DNA of 64,000 nt, from NCBI RefSeq assembly GCF_014641695.1, contig NZ_BMIF01000006.1:1-64000 (forward strand), read 5' to 3'. The notes beneath the pieces are model-generated. The model ran no database searches, had not been told where the DNA came from, and saw only the letters and a program-made list of their open reading frames with translations. The stretch comes from Nitratireductor aestuarii (GTDB taxonomy: Bacteria; Pseudomonadota; Alphaproteobacteria; Rhizobiales; Rhizobiaceae). The translations under genes and the position numbers were made by a program. Below are positions 24,677-33,357 of the stretch, in pieces (position 1 is the stretch's first letter; every line of letters starts with the position of its first letter).

Positions 24677-25830
24677 GACAGCTTCCACAGCGAGGATCCG
24701 TCGCCATTGTCGGCGTCGCGGAAAGTGATCTTGGCGTTGTTGCGCCTGGCCTGACGCCACTTGACCTCATGGGGCAGGCCATTCAGCGCGCGCTGGATGA
24801 TTGCGGCCTCAGCCTTTCGGACGTCGATGGCGTATTTTCGGCAGCGTCTCAGCTTCGCATGCCGACGATCTCCCTCTGCGAATATCTCGGCGTAAAGCCC
24901 ACTTACACCGATTCCAGCTATCTCGGCGGCGCGTCGTTCCAGAGCCTTGCCGCCCACGCAGCACTCGCGCTGGAAGCCGGGCTCTGCAATGTCGCGGTTA
25001 TCGCTTACGGCTCAACCCAGCGAAGCGCGCGCGGCACCTTCGTGCCCCAGCGCGACCAGAACGAATACGACTCCGCCGCACGTCCGCGCCTGCCTGTAAC
25101 TGGCTATGCTCTGGCAGCCGCACGCCACATGCATCTCTACAAAACCACCCGTGAAGATCTCGCCGACATCGCTCTTGCAGCCCGCAGCTGGGCGCAGCTC
25201 AACCCGGTCGCGTTTGACCGCCGCCCGCTGACGCGGGAAGATGTGTTGAACGCGCCCATGATCTCCTCCCCCCTTGGCGCGAAGGATTGCTGCCTGGTGA
25301 CGGACGGCGGCGCTGCCGTTGTCATGGTCAGGGCCGACCGCGCCCGTGAACTTGCCAAACCGCCAGTCTGGCTACTTGGTGCAGGCGAAGCGCAGGAACA
25401 CCATTCGATCACGCAGATGGCGGACCTCACCAGCACGGGCGCTGCACGCTCTGGAGCGCAGGCTTATGCCGTGGCGCGCCTTAATCCGAACGATATCGAC
25501 GTCGCGCAGGTCTATGACGCATTCACCATCACAACCCTGCTGTTCCTTGAGGATCTGGGTTTCTGCCCGAAGGGCGAAGGCGGCCGGTTCGTACAGGACG
25601 GCGGCATCGCCCCCGGGGGGCGTCTGCCGGTGAACACCTCCGGTGGTGGATTGTCCTACTGCCACCCCGGCATGTTCGGTCTGTTCACCATGGTTGAGGC
25701 GACCCGGCAGCTGCGCGGCGAGTGCGGTGATCGACAGGTTGCCAAGGCTGACACGGCAATTGCCCACGGCAACGGTGGCGTTCTCGCCGGACAGTCCACG
25801 CTGATTCTGGGAACATCCGCTGCGCTCTGA
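24673..25830 (+). CDS. Thiolase-fold protein lacking the nucleophilic Cys (Ltp2-like aldolase candidate)
   Basis: A 385-residue thiolase-superfamily protein of the SCP2/Ltp class. The position of the acylated Cys in thiolases (GGxxC) is GGASF here (Phe89), and the C-terminal Cys motif is HGNGG, so classical Claisen thiolysis is unlikely. The GGGLSYCHPG motif keeps a His. Loss of the thiolase Cys together with an adjacent DUF35 gene is the pattern of Ltp2-DUF35 retro-aldolases, which cleave 3-hydroxyacyl-CoA chains carrying a tertiary hydroxyl. Start at 24673 (ATGA overlap with DUF35) instead of five codons earlier. Confidence 0.8.
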   Translation: MRQLPQRGSVAIVGVAESDLGVVAPGLTPLDLMGQAIQRALDDCGLSLSDVDGVFSAASQLRMPTISLCEYLGVKPTYTDSSYLGGASFQSLAAHAALALEAGLCNVAVIAYGSTQRSARGTFVPQRDQNEYDSAARPRLPVTGYALAAARHMHLYKTTREDLADIALAARSWAQLNPVAFDRRPLTREDVLNAPMISSPLGAKDCCLVTDGGAAVVMVRADRARELAKPPVWLLGAGEAQEHHSITQMADLTSTGAARSGAQAYAVARLNPNDIDVAQVYDAFTITTLLFLEDLGFCPKGEGGRFVQDGGIAPGGRLPVNTSGGGLSYCHPGMFGLFTMVEATRQLRGECGDRQVAKADTAIAHGNGGVLAGQSTLILGTSAAL

Positions 25831-25869
25831 TGTGCCCATCACATCCATAATAGAAGGTTAGGCATCGCC

Positions 25870-26787
25870 ATGAAGCAATTGCAGGACAAGGTTATTCTGG
25901 TGACGGGCGCAGGAGGCGGGGTTGGCCGCGACATCGCGCTCTGTGCCGCCCGCAATGGTGCAAAGGTCATTGTCAACGACATCGGTGCGTCGCTGACAGG
26001 TGAAGGGAACGATACGACCCGCGCACAGGAAGTCGTGGACCTGATCCGCAGCGAAGGCGGCGAGGCGATCGCCAGCGGCGACTCCATCGCCGAGGCGGAG
26101 TCCGCACAGGAGATCATCGCCGATGCAATTGCGGCCTTCGGGCGTATCGATGGCGCGATCCACAGTGCAGGCATCCTGCGCGATACCATCTTCCACCGCA
26201 TGACGCCGGACGATTTCGAGGCGGTCCTGCGTGTCCACCTCTTCGGCGCGTTCAACGTGGCGCACGCGTGTGCACCGCATTTCCGCAAGCAGGAAAACGG
26301 CGCGCTTGTCTTCATGACGTCCACGGCGGGGCTGATCGGTTCCTTCGGACAGGCGAACTATGCGGCAGCCAAGATGGGTATTGTCGGCCTCAGCCGCGGT
26401 ATCTCCTTCGACATGGCTCGTTTCAACGTGCGCTCCAACTGCATTGCCCCCCATGCCTTCAGCCGCATGATCGAGGCTGTTCCGGGCAGAACACCTGAGG
26501 AGCAGGAGCGTGAAATGGAAAAGCGCCGCACGAAGACGCGCGGCGACCAGATCGCTCCGCTGGCAGTGTACCTCTGCTCGGATGCCGCTTCATCGATCAC
26601 CGGCCAGATTTTTGGTGCCCGCGGCAACGAAGTCTATCTCTATAATCAGCCGCGCCCGATCCGCACGCTGCATCGCGACGATGGCTGGACGGTTGAGAAG
26701 CTTGCCGCCACCCTGCCCAATGCCTGGGCTTCGGCCTTCACGCCAGCAGAACGCACGAAAGACGTGCTGAGCTGGGATCCAATCTGA
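25870..26787 (+). CDS. Short-chain dehydrogenase, probable (3R)-3-hydroxyacyl-CoA dehydrogenase
   Basis: A 305-residue SDR of the MFE-2/17-beta-HSD4-like group. NAD binding by TGAGGGVGRDIA at the N-terminus, then VNDIGASLTGEG, the NAG-equivalent HSAGILRD and catalytic Ser (MTSTAGL) and YAAAK. The extended C-terminus of about 50 residues is longer than a minimal SDR. Paired with a MaoC hydratase downstream, it would oxidise a hydroxyacyl-CoA intermediate using NAD+. Two short spacers separate it from its neighbours in the operon. Confidence 0.85.
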   Translation: MKQLQDKVILVTGAGGGVGRDIALCAARNGAKVIVNDIGASLTGEGNDTTRAQEVVDLIRSEGGEAIASGDSIAEAESAQEIIADAIAAFGRIDGAIHSAGILRDTIFHRMTPDDFEAVLRVHLFGAFNVAHACAPHFRKQENGALVFMTSTAGLIGSFGQANYAAAKMGIVGLSRGISFDMARFNVRSNCIAPHAFSRMIEAVPGRTPEEQEREMEKRRTKTRGDQIAPLAVYLCSDAASSITGQIFGARGNEVYLYNQPRPIRTLHRDDGWTVEKLAATLPNAWASAFTPAERTKDVLSWDPI

Positions 26788-26800
26788 GGACCGAAGCACC

Positions 26801-27709
26801 ATGGCACTGAATCTGGAGGCGTTTGAGAGCTGGAGGTTCCCCCTGCTCCGCCAACGCTACACCGACAAGGACACGATGCTCTATGCGGTTTCCATCGGCT
26901 TCGGCCAAGATCCGCTCAGCCCTCTGGAACTGCCTTTTGTCTTCGAGGAAGATCTGAAGGCGGTTCCAACCTTCGCGGCGATCCTCTGCCATCCCGGTGT
27001 GTGGACCTCAGACCCTGCCTTCGGCGTCACGCGCCAGAAGGTTGTCCATGGCGAACAGCGCATCTTCGTTCATCAGCCGCTTGCGCCGGAAGCCGAACTC
27101 TTCGCGCATGCCAGCGTCTATGGTGTCGAGGACAAGGGCGAGAAGGGTGCAATCATCCACGCGGCCCGCACCATGTTCGACCAGACCACGCGGGAGCCTG
27201 TTGTCTCCGTCCTCCATTCGTCATTCGCGCGGGCGGACGGCGGGTTCGGCCGGAACCTCGGACGCGCTGCCGAGCCCAACCAGCCCTGCTCTGCCACCGC
27301 TCCAGATTTCGAGATCGATATCGTCACGCGTCCTGAACAGGCGCTGATCTACCGTCTGAACATCGATCGCAATCCGCTGCATGCAAGCCCTGCCTATGCT
27401 GCGCGCGCGGGATTTGATCGCCCGATCCTGCACGGTCTGTGCACCTACGGACTGGCTGCGCGCGCGCTTCTGCTGACGATTGCCAAGGGTGATCCGAACC
27501 TGATCCGGTCGGTGGAATGCCGCTTCTCCCGGCCGGTTTTCCCGGGCGAGACCGTGCGGTTCCAGTTCTGGGATCAGGGGGATCGTGTTTCCTTCAGGGC
27601 CCGTGTCGAGGCTCGTGACGTGACCGTCCTCGATGCCGGACGCGCCCTGCTTGGCCCCGATCATCAGGCACCGGACTGGGCAATGACAGAAGCCGGCCCG
27701 GAAGACTGA
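26801..27709 (+). CDS. MaoC-family (R)-specific enoyl-CoA hydratase
   Basis: A 302-residue double hot-dog hydratase-2. The catalytic motif appears as NIDRNPLHASPAYAARAG (Asp, Asn and His in DRNPLH) in the C-terminal half, followed by ILHGLCTYG. The length indicates a full double hot-dog like MFE-2 hydratase. It hydrates a 2-enoyl-CoA to the 3R-hydroxyacyl-CoA, the substrate of the preceding SDR. Starts 13 bases after the SDR stop. Confidence 0.86.
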   Translation: MALNLEAFESWRFPLLRQRYTDKDTMLYAVSIGFGQDPLSPLELPFVFEEDLKAVPTFAAILCHPGVWTSDPAFGVTRQKVVHGEQRIFVHQPLAPEAELFAHASVYGVEDKGEKGAIIHAARTMFDQTTREPVVSVLHSSFARADGGFGRNLGRAAEPNQPCSATAPDFEIDIVTRPEQALIYRLNIDRNPLHASPAYAARAGFDRPILHGLCTYGLAARALLLTIAKGDPNLIRSVECRFSRPVFPGETVRFQFWDQGDRVSFRARVEARDVTVLDAGRALLGPDHQAPDWAMTEAGPED

Positions 27710-27762
27710 CAGGCGGTCATTTACGCGCCACAGCCAATACCACCAATCAGGTAGAACATAAC

Positions 27763-28914
27763 ATGACAAATAGCGCGCCAGACTGGAACGAAATACCTGA
27801 AGCGGAATTTCGCGCCACTATCCGCGAGTGCATCGAAAACGAATGTCCTGCCGAACTGCGCTATCACCCGTACCGGTTTCCTCCGGAAGTGACGATGCCT
27901 TGGTACAAGGCGCTTCATCGCCGCAACTTCATCGCGCCCGGCTGGCCGGTTGAATATGGCGGGATGGGGCTCAATCCCAGCCGCCACCTCATCTTCATCG
28001 AGGAGATGGAGGCCATGGGCACCCCGTGGCTCCACGATGCCGGTGTCCGTAACCTCGGCCCTGCGATCATCGCCTGGGGCACGGAAGAGCAGAAGGCCTA
28101 CTACCTGCCCAGGATGCACGCCGGTGAGCACATCTGGTGTCAGGGCTATTCCGAGCCGTCCGCAGGCTCCGATCTTGCAAGCCTCCAGTGCGACGGACGC
28201 CTGGACGGTGAGAACGTCATCATCAATGGCCAGAAGATCTGGACGACCTCCGCACATGTCGCGACGCACATGTTCGGCCTGATCAGGACCGACCGCTCCG
28301 GCAAGAAGCAGGAAGGCATAAGCTTCATGCTGATCGACATGAGCCTGCCGGGCATCACGGTGCGCCCGATCGCCAATCTGGGCGGCCATCCCGACTTCTG
28401 CGAAGTGTTCTTCGACAATGTCGTCGTGCCGCAGAGCTGCATTCTGGGTGAGGTCAATCAGGGCTGGAAGGTTGCGCGCTCGCTGCTCGGCTTCGAGCGT
28501 ATCTGGGCCGGTTCGCCTCGTCGTGCAATGAAGGTGCTGCGGCAGCTACGCCGAGAGCTGGAAACTCAGGGTCTTCTCGATGATCCCCTGTGGGCCGACC
28601 GCTTCGCCAAGGCGAGCTTCGACGCGCTCGATGCGCAGGACATGTACACGCAATTCGCCGATCTGGTGCGCACGGACGGCAAGGTCGGCGTCGAAATTTC
28701 GGCTCTCAAGATCTGGTCGACGAGCATCTTCCAGAACCTCTCGGAGATGCTGCTCGAGGTAACGGGGTCCCGGTCGACGCTCAGCACCAGTGGCGAAGAT
28801 GACCTGCTCGCGCCCTATTACGAGAGCCGTGCCCCTACCATCTTTGCGGGCACCAACGAAGTCCATCTCAATATCCTGGCGCGCTCTGTTCTGGGACTGG
28901 CGAAGTCGGAGTGA
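27763..28914 (+). CDS. Acyl-CoA dehydrogenase, first subunit of an adjacent pair
   Basis: A 383-residue flavoprotein of the ACAD family. The FAD-binding QGYSEPSAGSDLASLQ motif (about 126-141), IWTTSAHVA and the C-terminal TIFAGTNEVHLNILAR segment are present. The next gene encodes a second ACAD five bases downstream. Adjacent FadE pairs in steroid catabolism form alpha2beta2 heterotetramers with one active site per pair; this layout matches. Substrate likely a bulky or branched acyl-CoA by analogy (inference). Confidence 0.86.
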   Translation: MTNSAPDWNEIPEAEFRATIRECIENECPAELRYHPYRFPPEVTMPWYKALHRRNFIAPGWPVEYGGMGLNPSRHLIFIEEMEAMGTPWLHDAGVRNLGPAIIAWGTEEQKAYYLPRMHAGEHIWCQGYSEPSAGSDLASLQCDGRLDGENVIINGQKIWTTSAHVATHMFGLIRTDRSGKKQEGISFMLIDMSLPGITVRPIANLGGHPDFCEVFFDNVVVPQSCILGEVNQGWKVARSLLGFERIWAGSPRRAMKVLRQLRRELETQGLLDDPLWADRFAKASFDALDAQDMYTQFADLVRTDGKVGVEISALKIWSTSIFQNLSEMLLEVTGSRSTLSTSGEDDLLAPYYESRAPTIFAGTNEVHLNILARSVLGLAKSE

Positions 28915-28919
28915 CCCAA

Positions 28920-30035
28920 ATGACGATTGTTGATCCTCAGACAGCAGAAATGCTGCGCGAAACCGTTGCCAAGCATTGCGAGCGCCATGCCGACGGCGCA
29001 CTCATCCGCGCGTCGCGCGGCGACGTACCGGGTGCCCTTGCGGCCGATGTTGCAACCATGGCGGAACTCGGCTGGCTTGCTGTCAGCGTCCCGGAAGACC
29101 ATGGCGGACTGGGCCTTGGCGTCTCAGCCACAGGCATCATAGCCGAAGGCCTTTCCGGCTGTTACTCCTCCGATCCGCTGACCGGCCTGTTCCTCGGCGC
29201 CCGAGCGCTCGTCCATGCGCAGGAGTCCGATGGACTGCTCGCACAGGTCGTTGAAGGAAGCGCCACGCCTGTTCTGGCATGGCAGGAGAACGCGCACGAT
29301 TTTGCCTCCCCCTTGCCCGCAACCGAATACCGTAACGGTACGGTAAGCGGCACGAAGCGCTGGGTCGCATCTGCCGCACAGGCAAGCCACTTCGTCGTTT
29401 CCGCTCGCGAAGATGGGCGAGACGTTCTTGTGCTTGTCGATGCTTCGAGCGACGGCGTTTCACTGTCCTTTGGAACCCGGGCTGACGGCACGCCGATCAG
29501 CGAACTCGCTCTCACTTCAGCACCCTCCACTGTGATCGCGCGCGGTAGCGACGCCACGCGCGCCTTGCGCCGGACGCTCGATGAGGGAACGATTCTCGTT
29601 GCCGCAGAACTCATGGGCCATATCGACCGCATGATGAAGCTCGTTCTGGAGCACCTGAACACGCGCAAGCAGTTCGGCAAGGTGATCGGCTCTTTCCAGG
29701 CGTTGCAACATCGCGCTTCGAATATGTTTGTCCATCAGAGGCTGACCCGGTCCGTCCTAACGACCACGCTCGGCTGCGCCGATCTGATCACAGACCCGGT
29801 CGAATTCGGCCAGCGCGCAGCCCGCCTGCGTGCCCGCCTCAACGACACCACGCAGCTTGTCATGCGCGAAAGCATCCAGCTTTTTGGTGCGATGGGCATC
29901 ACGGACGAGAACGAACTCAGCCTGCACATCAAGCGCTGCCTCAGCCTGCTCGGCTACCTTGGCAACAGCACCGAACAGCGCCGCTACTGGACAGCCCTTT
30001 CCGCACAGTCCGCTCGCACGGGAGACACGAACTAA
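28920..30035 (+). CDS. Acyl-CoA dehydrogenase, second subunit of the pair
   Basis: A 371-residue ACAD-fold protein, more divergent than its neighbour: the mid-domain motif reads WQENAHDFASPLPATEY instead of the standard EPxAGSD, consistent with a partner subunit that has lost part of the FAD site. The four-helix C-terminal domain is intact (NTRKQFGKVIGSFQALQHR, about 238-256). Start ATG at 28920; a GTG overlapping the upstream stop is possible. The TAA stop abuts the ATG of the synthetase gene. Confidence 0.83.
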   Translation: MTIVDPQTAEMLRETVAKHCERHADGALIRASRGDVPGALAADVATMAELGWLAVSVPEDHGGLGLGVSATGIIAEGLSGCYSSDPLTGLFLGARALVHAQESDGLLAQVVEGSATPVLAWQENAHDFASPLPATEYRNGTVSGTKRWVASAAQASHFVVSAREDGRDVLVLVDASSDGVSLSFGTRADGTPISELALTSAPSTVIARGSDATRALRRTLDEGTILVAAELMGHIDRMMKLVLEHLNTRKQFGKVIGSFQALQHRASNMFVHQRLTRSVLTTTLGCADLITDPVEFGQRAARLRARLNDTTQLVMRESIQLFGAMGITDENELSLHIKRCLSLLGYLGNSTEQRRYWTALSAQSARTGDTN

Positions 30036-32141
30036 ATGACCACTACCACCGGTTCCAGCGGCCTCGACGCTCTCTTCCGTCCTCGTACCATCGCCGTCAT
30101 CGGCGCGTCGGATGACCCACGCAAGATTGGCGGGCGCCCCATCCGCTACATGCTGGAGGCGAAAACAACAGCGACTCTTTACCCCGTGAACCCCACCCGT
30201 AGCGAAATCCAGGGCCTGCAGGCCTGGCCATCGGCAGAAAGCATCCCGGGCGGCATCGATCAGGCGATCATCGCGGTTCCGGCCAGCATGGCGGAGAAGG
30301 CGGTTGCCGATGCCTGCGCGGCCAAGGCAAGCGCCATCGTCATGTTCACCGGCGGTTTCGCTGAAGCTGGCGAGGAAGGTGCCGAGGCGCAGCGGCGTAT
30401 CGTGGAACTCGTGCGCAAGAGCGGCGCGCGGTTGCTTGGACCGAACTCCATCGGCGCGTTCAACACGGCAGACCGCACGTTCTCGACCTTCGCCACAGCC
30501 ATGGATCGCGGCACGCCGGAAGCCGGCCGTATCGGTCTGGTGAGCCAAAGCGGTGCCGTTGGATCCTATCTGCAGAACCTGCTCATCAACCGGGGAATGG
30601 CAATCTCCAAGTTCGTCGCCACCGGCAACGAAGCTGACATCGATGTCGCCGAATGCATCGAGTGGATGGCGCACGATCCTGAAACTGAAGTCATCGCGCT
30701 CTATCTCGAAGGCTGCAGGAACGGCCCTGCCCTGCTGCGCGCCCTGCGTGTCGCAAGGGAAACGAAAACGCCGGTGGTTGTCTTCAAGGCCGGCAAGACC
30801 GACGCCGGTCAGACTGCCGCTGCCTCGCACACGGGCGCACTGGCGGGCTCTGCGAAAGTGTTCGACACTGCCCTTCGCGAGACCGGCGCTCTTCCCTGCG
30901 AAACGCTGTTCGAGATGGTGGAGGCGATCTACGCCTGCTCGCTCGGTCGTTTGCCCAAGGACAATACGGTCTGCGTGATCAGCGTCTCCGGCGGTTTCGG
31001 TGTCATGCTGACAGACGCGGCGGTTGAGCATGGGCTTTCAATGCCGCCGATCTCCGCAGAAACGCTCGCAACGATCCAGCAGGAACTTCCCCTCGCCGTT
31101 GGCCTGAACCCCATCGACACGACCGCGCAGACGGTGAGCGACCGGACCATGCTCGCCCGCACGGTCGAGCGCATCCTGCGCGACAGATCCTACGGTTCCG
31201 TCGTGCTTTTCATGGCCAATGCCGGTCGCAACCCGCACGACGTGCAGGTTCTCCGCGAGCCGCTGAAGAAGCTCCGCGAAGACTTCGCCGATGTTCAGCT
31301 TGCACTTTGCGTGCAGACCATCCCGGAAACGCGCGCTGAGCTCGAACAGCTCGGCTACCTGATCTTCGAGGATCCCACCCAGGCGATCAAGGCGCTGGCT
31401 GCTGCCTCCTCCATCTCCCATAGCCTGCGGAACCCAACCCCGGCAGCTTCGGTCATGGAATGTGCTCCGCTTCAGCTTTCCCATAACCCCGATGAGGCGC
31501 AGTCGAAGGAAATACTGAGTTCAGCAGGGATCGAGTTTGCCCGCGAGATCGTTGCGGCGACGGCGGACGAGGCAGTTGCCGCGGCCAAGGAAATCGGCTT
31601 TCCGGTCGTGCTCAAGGTTCTGTCGGCGCAGATCGCGCATAAGTCTGAAGTTGGGGGCGTTGCCCTGGGGCTGGCCGATGAAGAGGCTGTCCGCGAGGCC
31701 TTTGCCCGCGTCACCGGCAATGCTGCAAAGGCGGTCCCCGATGCCGAGATCCGCGGTGTGACCGTCGCGCAGATGGTCAGCGGCGGCACCCAGACGATCA
31801 TCGGCGGCCACATCGATCCGACGTTTGGACCGATCGTGATGTTCGGCCTTGGCGGCATCTATACGGAAGTGCTGAAGGACACCGTCCTGCGCACGGCGCC
31901 GGTCACCCATGATGATGCAATCCAGATGATCCGCTCCATCAAGACCTTCTCGATCCTCGACGGTGCTCGCGGACAGGAAAAAGCGGACCTTGACGCCATT
32001 GCACGCGCAATCGTCCAGATGTCTCAGTTCATCGCGACCCATGCCGACGAAGTTGAGAGCGCTGAGATCAATCCGTTCATCGCGCTACCGAAGGGTGGGT
32101 TCGGCGTCGACTCCCTTATCCACCTGAGTAATCAGCACTAA
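30036..32141 (+). CDS. Acyl-CoA synthetase (NDP-forming), acetate-CoA ligase family
   Basis: A 701-residue fused alpha-beta protein. Order: CoA-binding Rossmann domain (IAVIGASDDPRKIGGRP), a succinyl-CoA-ligase-like domain with the phospho-His in SHTGALAGS (about 265), and a C-terminal ATP-grasp domain (from about 480; KVLSAQIAHKSEVGGV and VMFGLGGIYTEVLKD). It makes acyl-CoA from an acid, CoA and ATP, giving ADP and phosphate. At the end of the operon it probably activates the substrate or a product. Followed by two hairpin terminators. Confidence 0.88.
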   Translation: MTTTTGSSGLDALFRPRTIAVIGASDDPRKIGGRPIRYMLEAKTTATLYPVNPTRSEIQGLQAWPSAESIPGGIDQAIIAVPASMAEKAVADACAAKASAIVMFTGGFAEAGEEGAEAQRRIVELVRKSGARLLGPNSIGAFNTADRTFSTFATAMDRGTPEAGRIGLVSQSGAVGSYLQNLLINRGMAISKFVATGNEADIDVAECIEWMAHDPETEVIALYLEGCRNGPALLRALRVARETKTPVVVFKAGKTDAGQTAAASHTGALAGSAKVFDTALRETGALPCETLFEMVEAIYACSLGRLPKDNTVCVISVSGGFGVMLTDAAVEHGLSMPPISAETLATIQQELPLAVGLNPIDTTAQTVSDRTMLARTVERILRDRSYGSVVLFMANAGRNPHDVQVLREPLKKLREDFADVQLALCVQTIPETRAELEQLGYLIFEDPTQAIKALAAASSISHSLRNPTPAASVMECAPLQLSHNPDEAQSKEILSSAGIEFAREIVAATADEAVAAAKEIGFPVVLKVLSAQIAHKSEVGGVALGLADEEAVREAFARVTGNAAKAVPDAEIRGVTVAQMVSGGTQTIIGGHIDPTFGPIVMFGLGGIYTEVLKDTVLRTAPVTHDDAIQMIRSIKTFSILDGARGQEKADLDAIARAIVQMSQFIATHADEVESAEINPFIALPKGGFGVDSLIHLSNQH

Positions 32142-32168
32142 TTCTATCCCGGACAGGTTCAAGTCAAC

Positions 32169-32205
32169 GAAGGCCGCTGGCAATCACAGGCGGCCTTCTT
32201 CTTTG
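32169..32205 (+). terminator. Rho-independent terminator of the plus-strand acyl-CoA operon
   Basis: GAAGGCCGC pairs with GCGGCCTTC around a 12-base loop and is followed by the T-rich TTCTTTGCTTTC, 28 bases after the synthetase stop. Confidence 0.85.
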
Positions 32206-32236
32206 CTTTCAGAAGCACCGCGCCATCAGCACATAG

Positions 32237-32263
32237 AAAAACCCGCCTTGTGGGCGGGTTTTT
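32237..32263. terminator. Bidirectional terminator between convergent operons
   Basis: A perfect 11-base stem, AAAAACCCGCC and GGCGGGTTTTT, with a 5-base loop. The A-run and T-run give a U-tail on either strand, so it ends the minus-strand tctC transcript and backs up the plus-strand terminator. Confidence 0.92.
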
Positions 32264-32300
32264 CGTGTCTAATACCTGAATCCAGCTAAAGCTTGATCAG

Positions 32301-33263
32301 CTATTGAGCCTCAATGCCGCGCTCGTCCGCCAGCTTCTTCCAAAGGGCCACCTCGGAATCCACCATTTCCTTGAACTCTGCCGGAGACATCGGCAGGTGC
32401 ACGGAGTCGGTCTTGCGCAGGAATTCCTTCGCCTTTTCACTCGACAGGATCTTGGTCACATCGGCGTTGATCTTCTGGGCGATGTCATCCGGCAGACCCT
32501 TCGGTGCGAAGACGCCCAGCCAGAAGGCTACGTTGGCACCTTCAATGCCAAGTTCAGCGGTGGTCGGAACATCCGGGATGCTGTCAGCGCGACGGTCACC
32601 CAACACGGCGAAGCCCTTCACCTGACCAGCCGCAATGTTGCTACCGATACCGACCGTGGTGCCGACATAAATGTCCGCACGACCGGCCATGAGGTCTACA
32701 AGAGACTCGGTTCCGCCCTTGTAGTGAACCGGCTCGGCCTCAATGCCTGCTGCAGCAGTGATCAGCTCGCCAGCGAAGTGCGTGGAGCTTCCGAGACCTG
32801 CCGTAGCGAGGAACAGTTTCCGCTCCTTTGCCTCTTCGATCAGCTCCGCCATCGTGTTCGCCTTGACGTTGGCGCCACCGGTCAGAACGAACGATGCCTG
32901 GGACGCAAACGCCACCGGAAGCAATGCTTGCGGGTCGTATGGCAGCTCCTTGTAGATCGCCGGAGCCGTCGCAAAGGCCGCGCTCGTTACCAGCAGGACA
33001 GAACCGTCGGCTGGTGCGCCTGCTACATACGCCGTGCCGATCGTCGAACCTGCGCCAGGCTTGTTGTCGACCACTACAGTCGAGCCCCACAATTCCTGCA
33101 GCTCCGTCGCAATGAACCGACCGACAGGATCGACAGCCGAGCCGGGGCTGTAAGGCACTACAACCGTAACGGTTCCGTTGGGATAGTTTTGCGCTGTTGC
33201 GCCGCTGGCGCTCAAGAGCGCAAGAGCTGCGACAGTGAAAAGCTTCTTAAGGGGGGTTATCAT
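32301..33263 (-). CDS. tctC: TctC-family solute receptor of a tripartite tricarboxylate transporter (copy 1)
   Basis: A 320-residue periplasmic Bug/TctC protein. Signal peptide cleaved after ATAQ; ligand-binding landmarks VPYSPGSAVDPVGRF and PGAGSTIGTAYVAG are typical. It delivers a carboxylate to the TctAB membrane subunits, which lie in the same region. It is roughly 60% identical by eye to the second tctC at 45306, and both sit directly downstream of a ThDP-enzyme gene. Confidence 0.88.
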   Translation of the reverse strand: MITPLKKLFTVAALALLSASGATAQNYPNGTVTVVVPYSPGSAVDPVGRFIATELQELWGSTVVVDNKPGAGSTIGTAYVAGAPADGSVLLVTSAAFATAPAIYKELPYDPQALLPVAFASQASFVLTGGANVKANTMAELIEEAKERKLFLATAGLGSSTHFAGELITAAAGIEAEPVHYKGGTESLVDLMAGRADIYVGTTVGIGSNIAAGQVKGFAVLGDRRADSIPDVPTTAELGIEGANVAFWLGVFAPKGLPDDIAQKINADVTKILSSEKAKEFLRKTDSVHLPMSPAEFKEMVDSEVALWKKLADERGIEAQ

Positions 33264-33357
33264 CTTCTCCTCCAGGTCATGATGATATTGCGTTTATTAT
33301 TCAGGAAGCTCGAGCGCGGCGTCGTGACTAACGGTCCCGACTTCCCGCGCCCGCAGC

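Noticed and set aside
24673-25830. Ordinary acetyl-CoA acetyltransferase
   Set aside because: The nucleophile Cys is Phe and the C-terminal Cys is missing, so thiolysis by the usual mechanism is not possible.
29757-31031. 424-codon minus-strand open frame
   Set aside because: Antisense to an acyl-CoA dehydrogenase and a synthetase with clear motifs.
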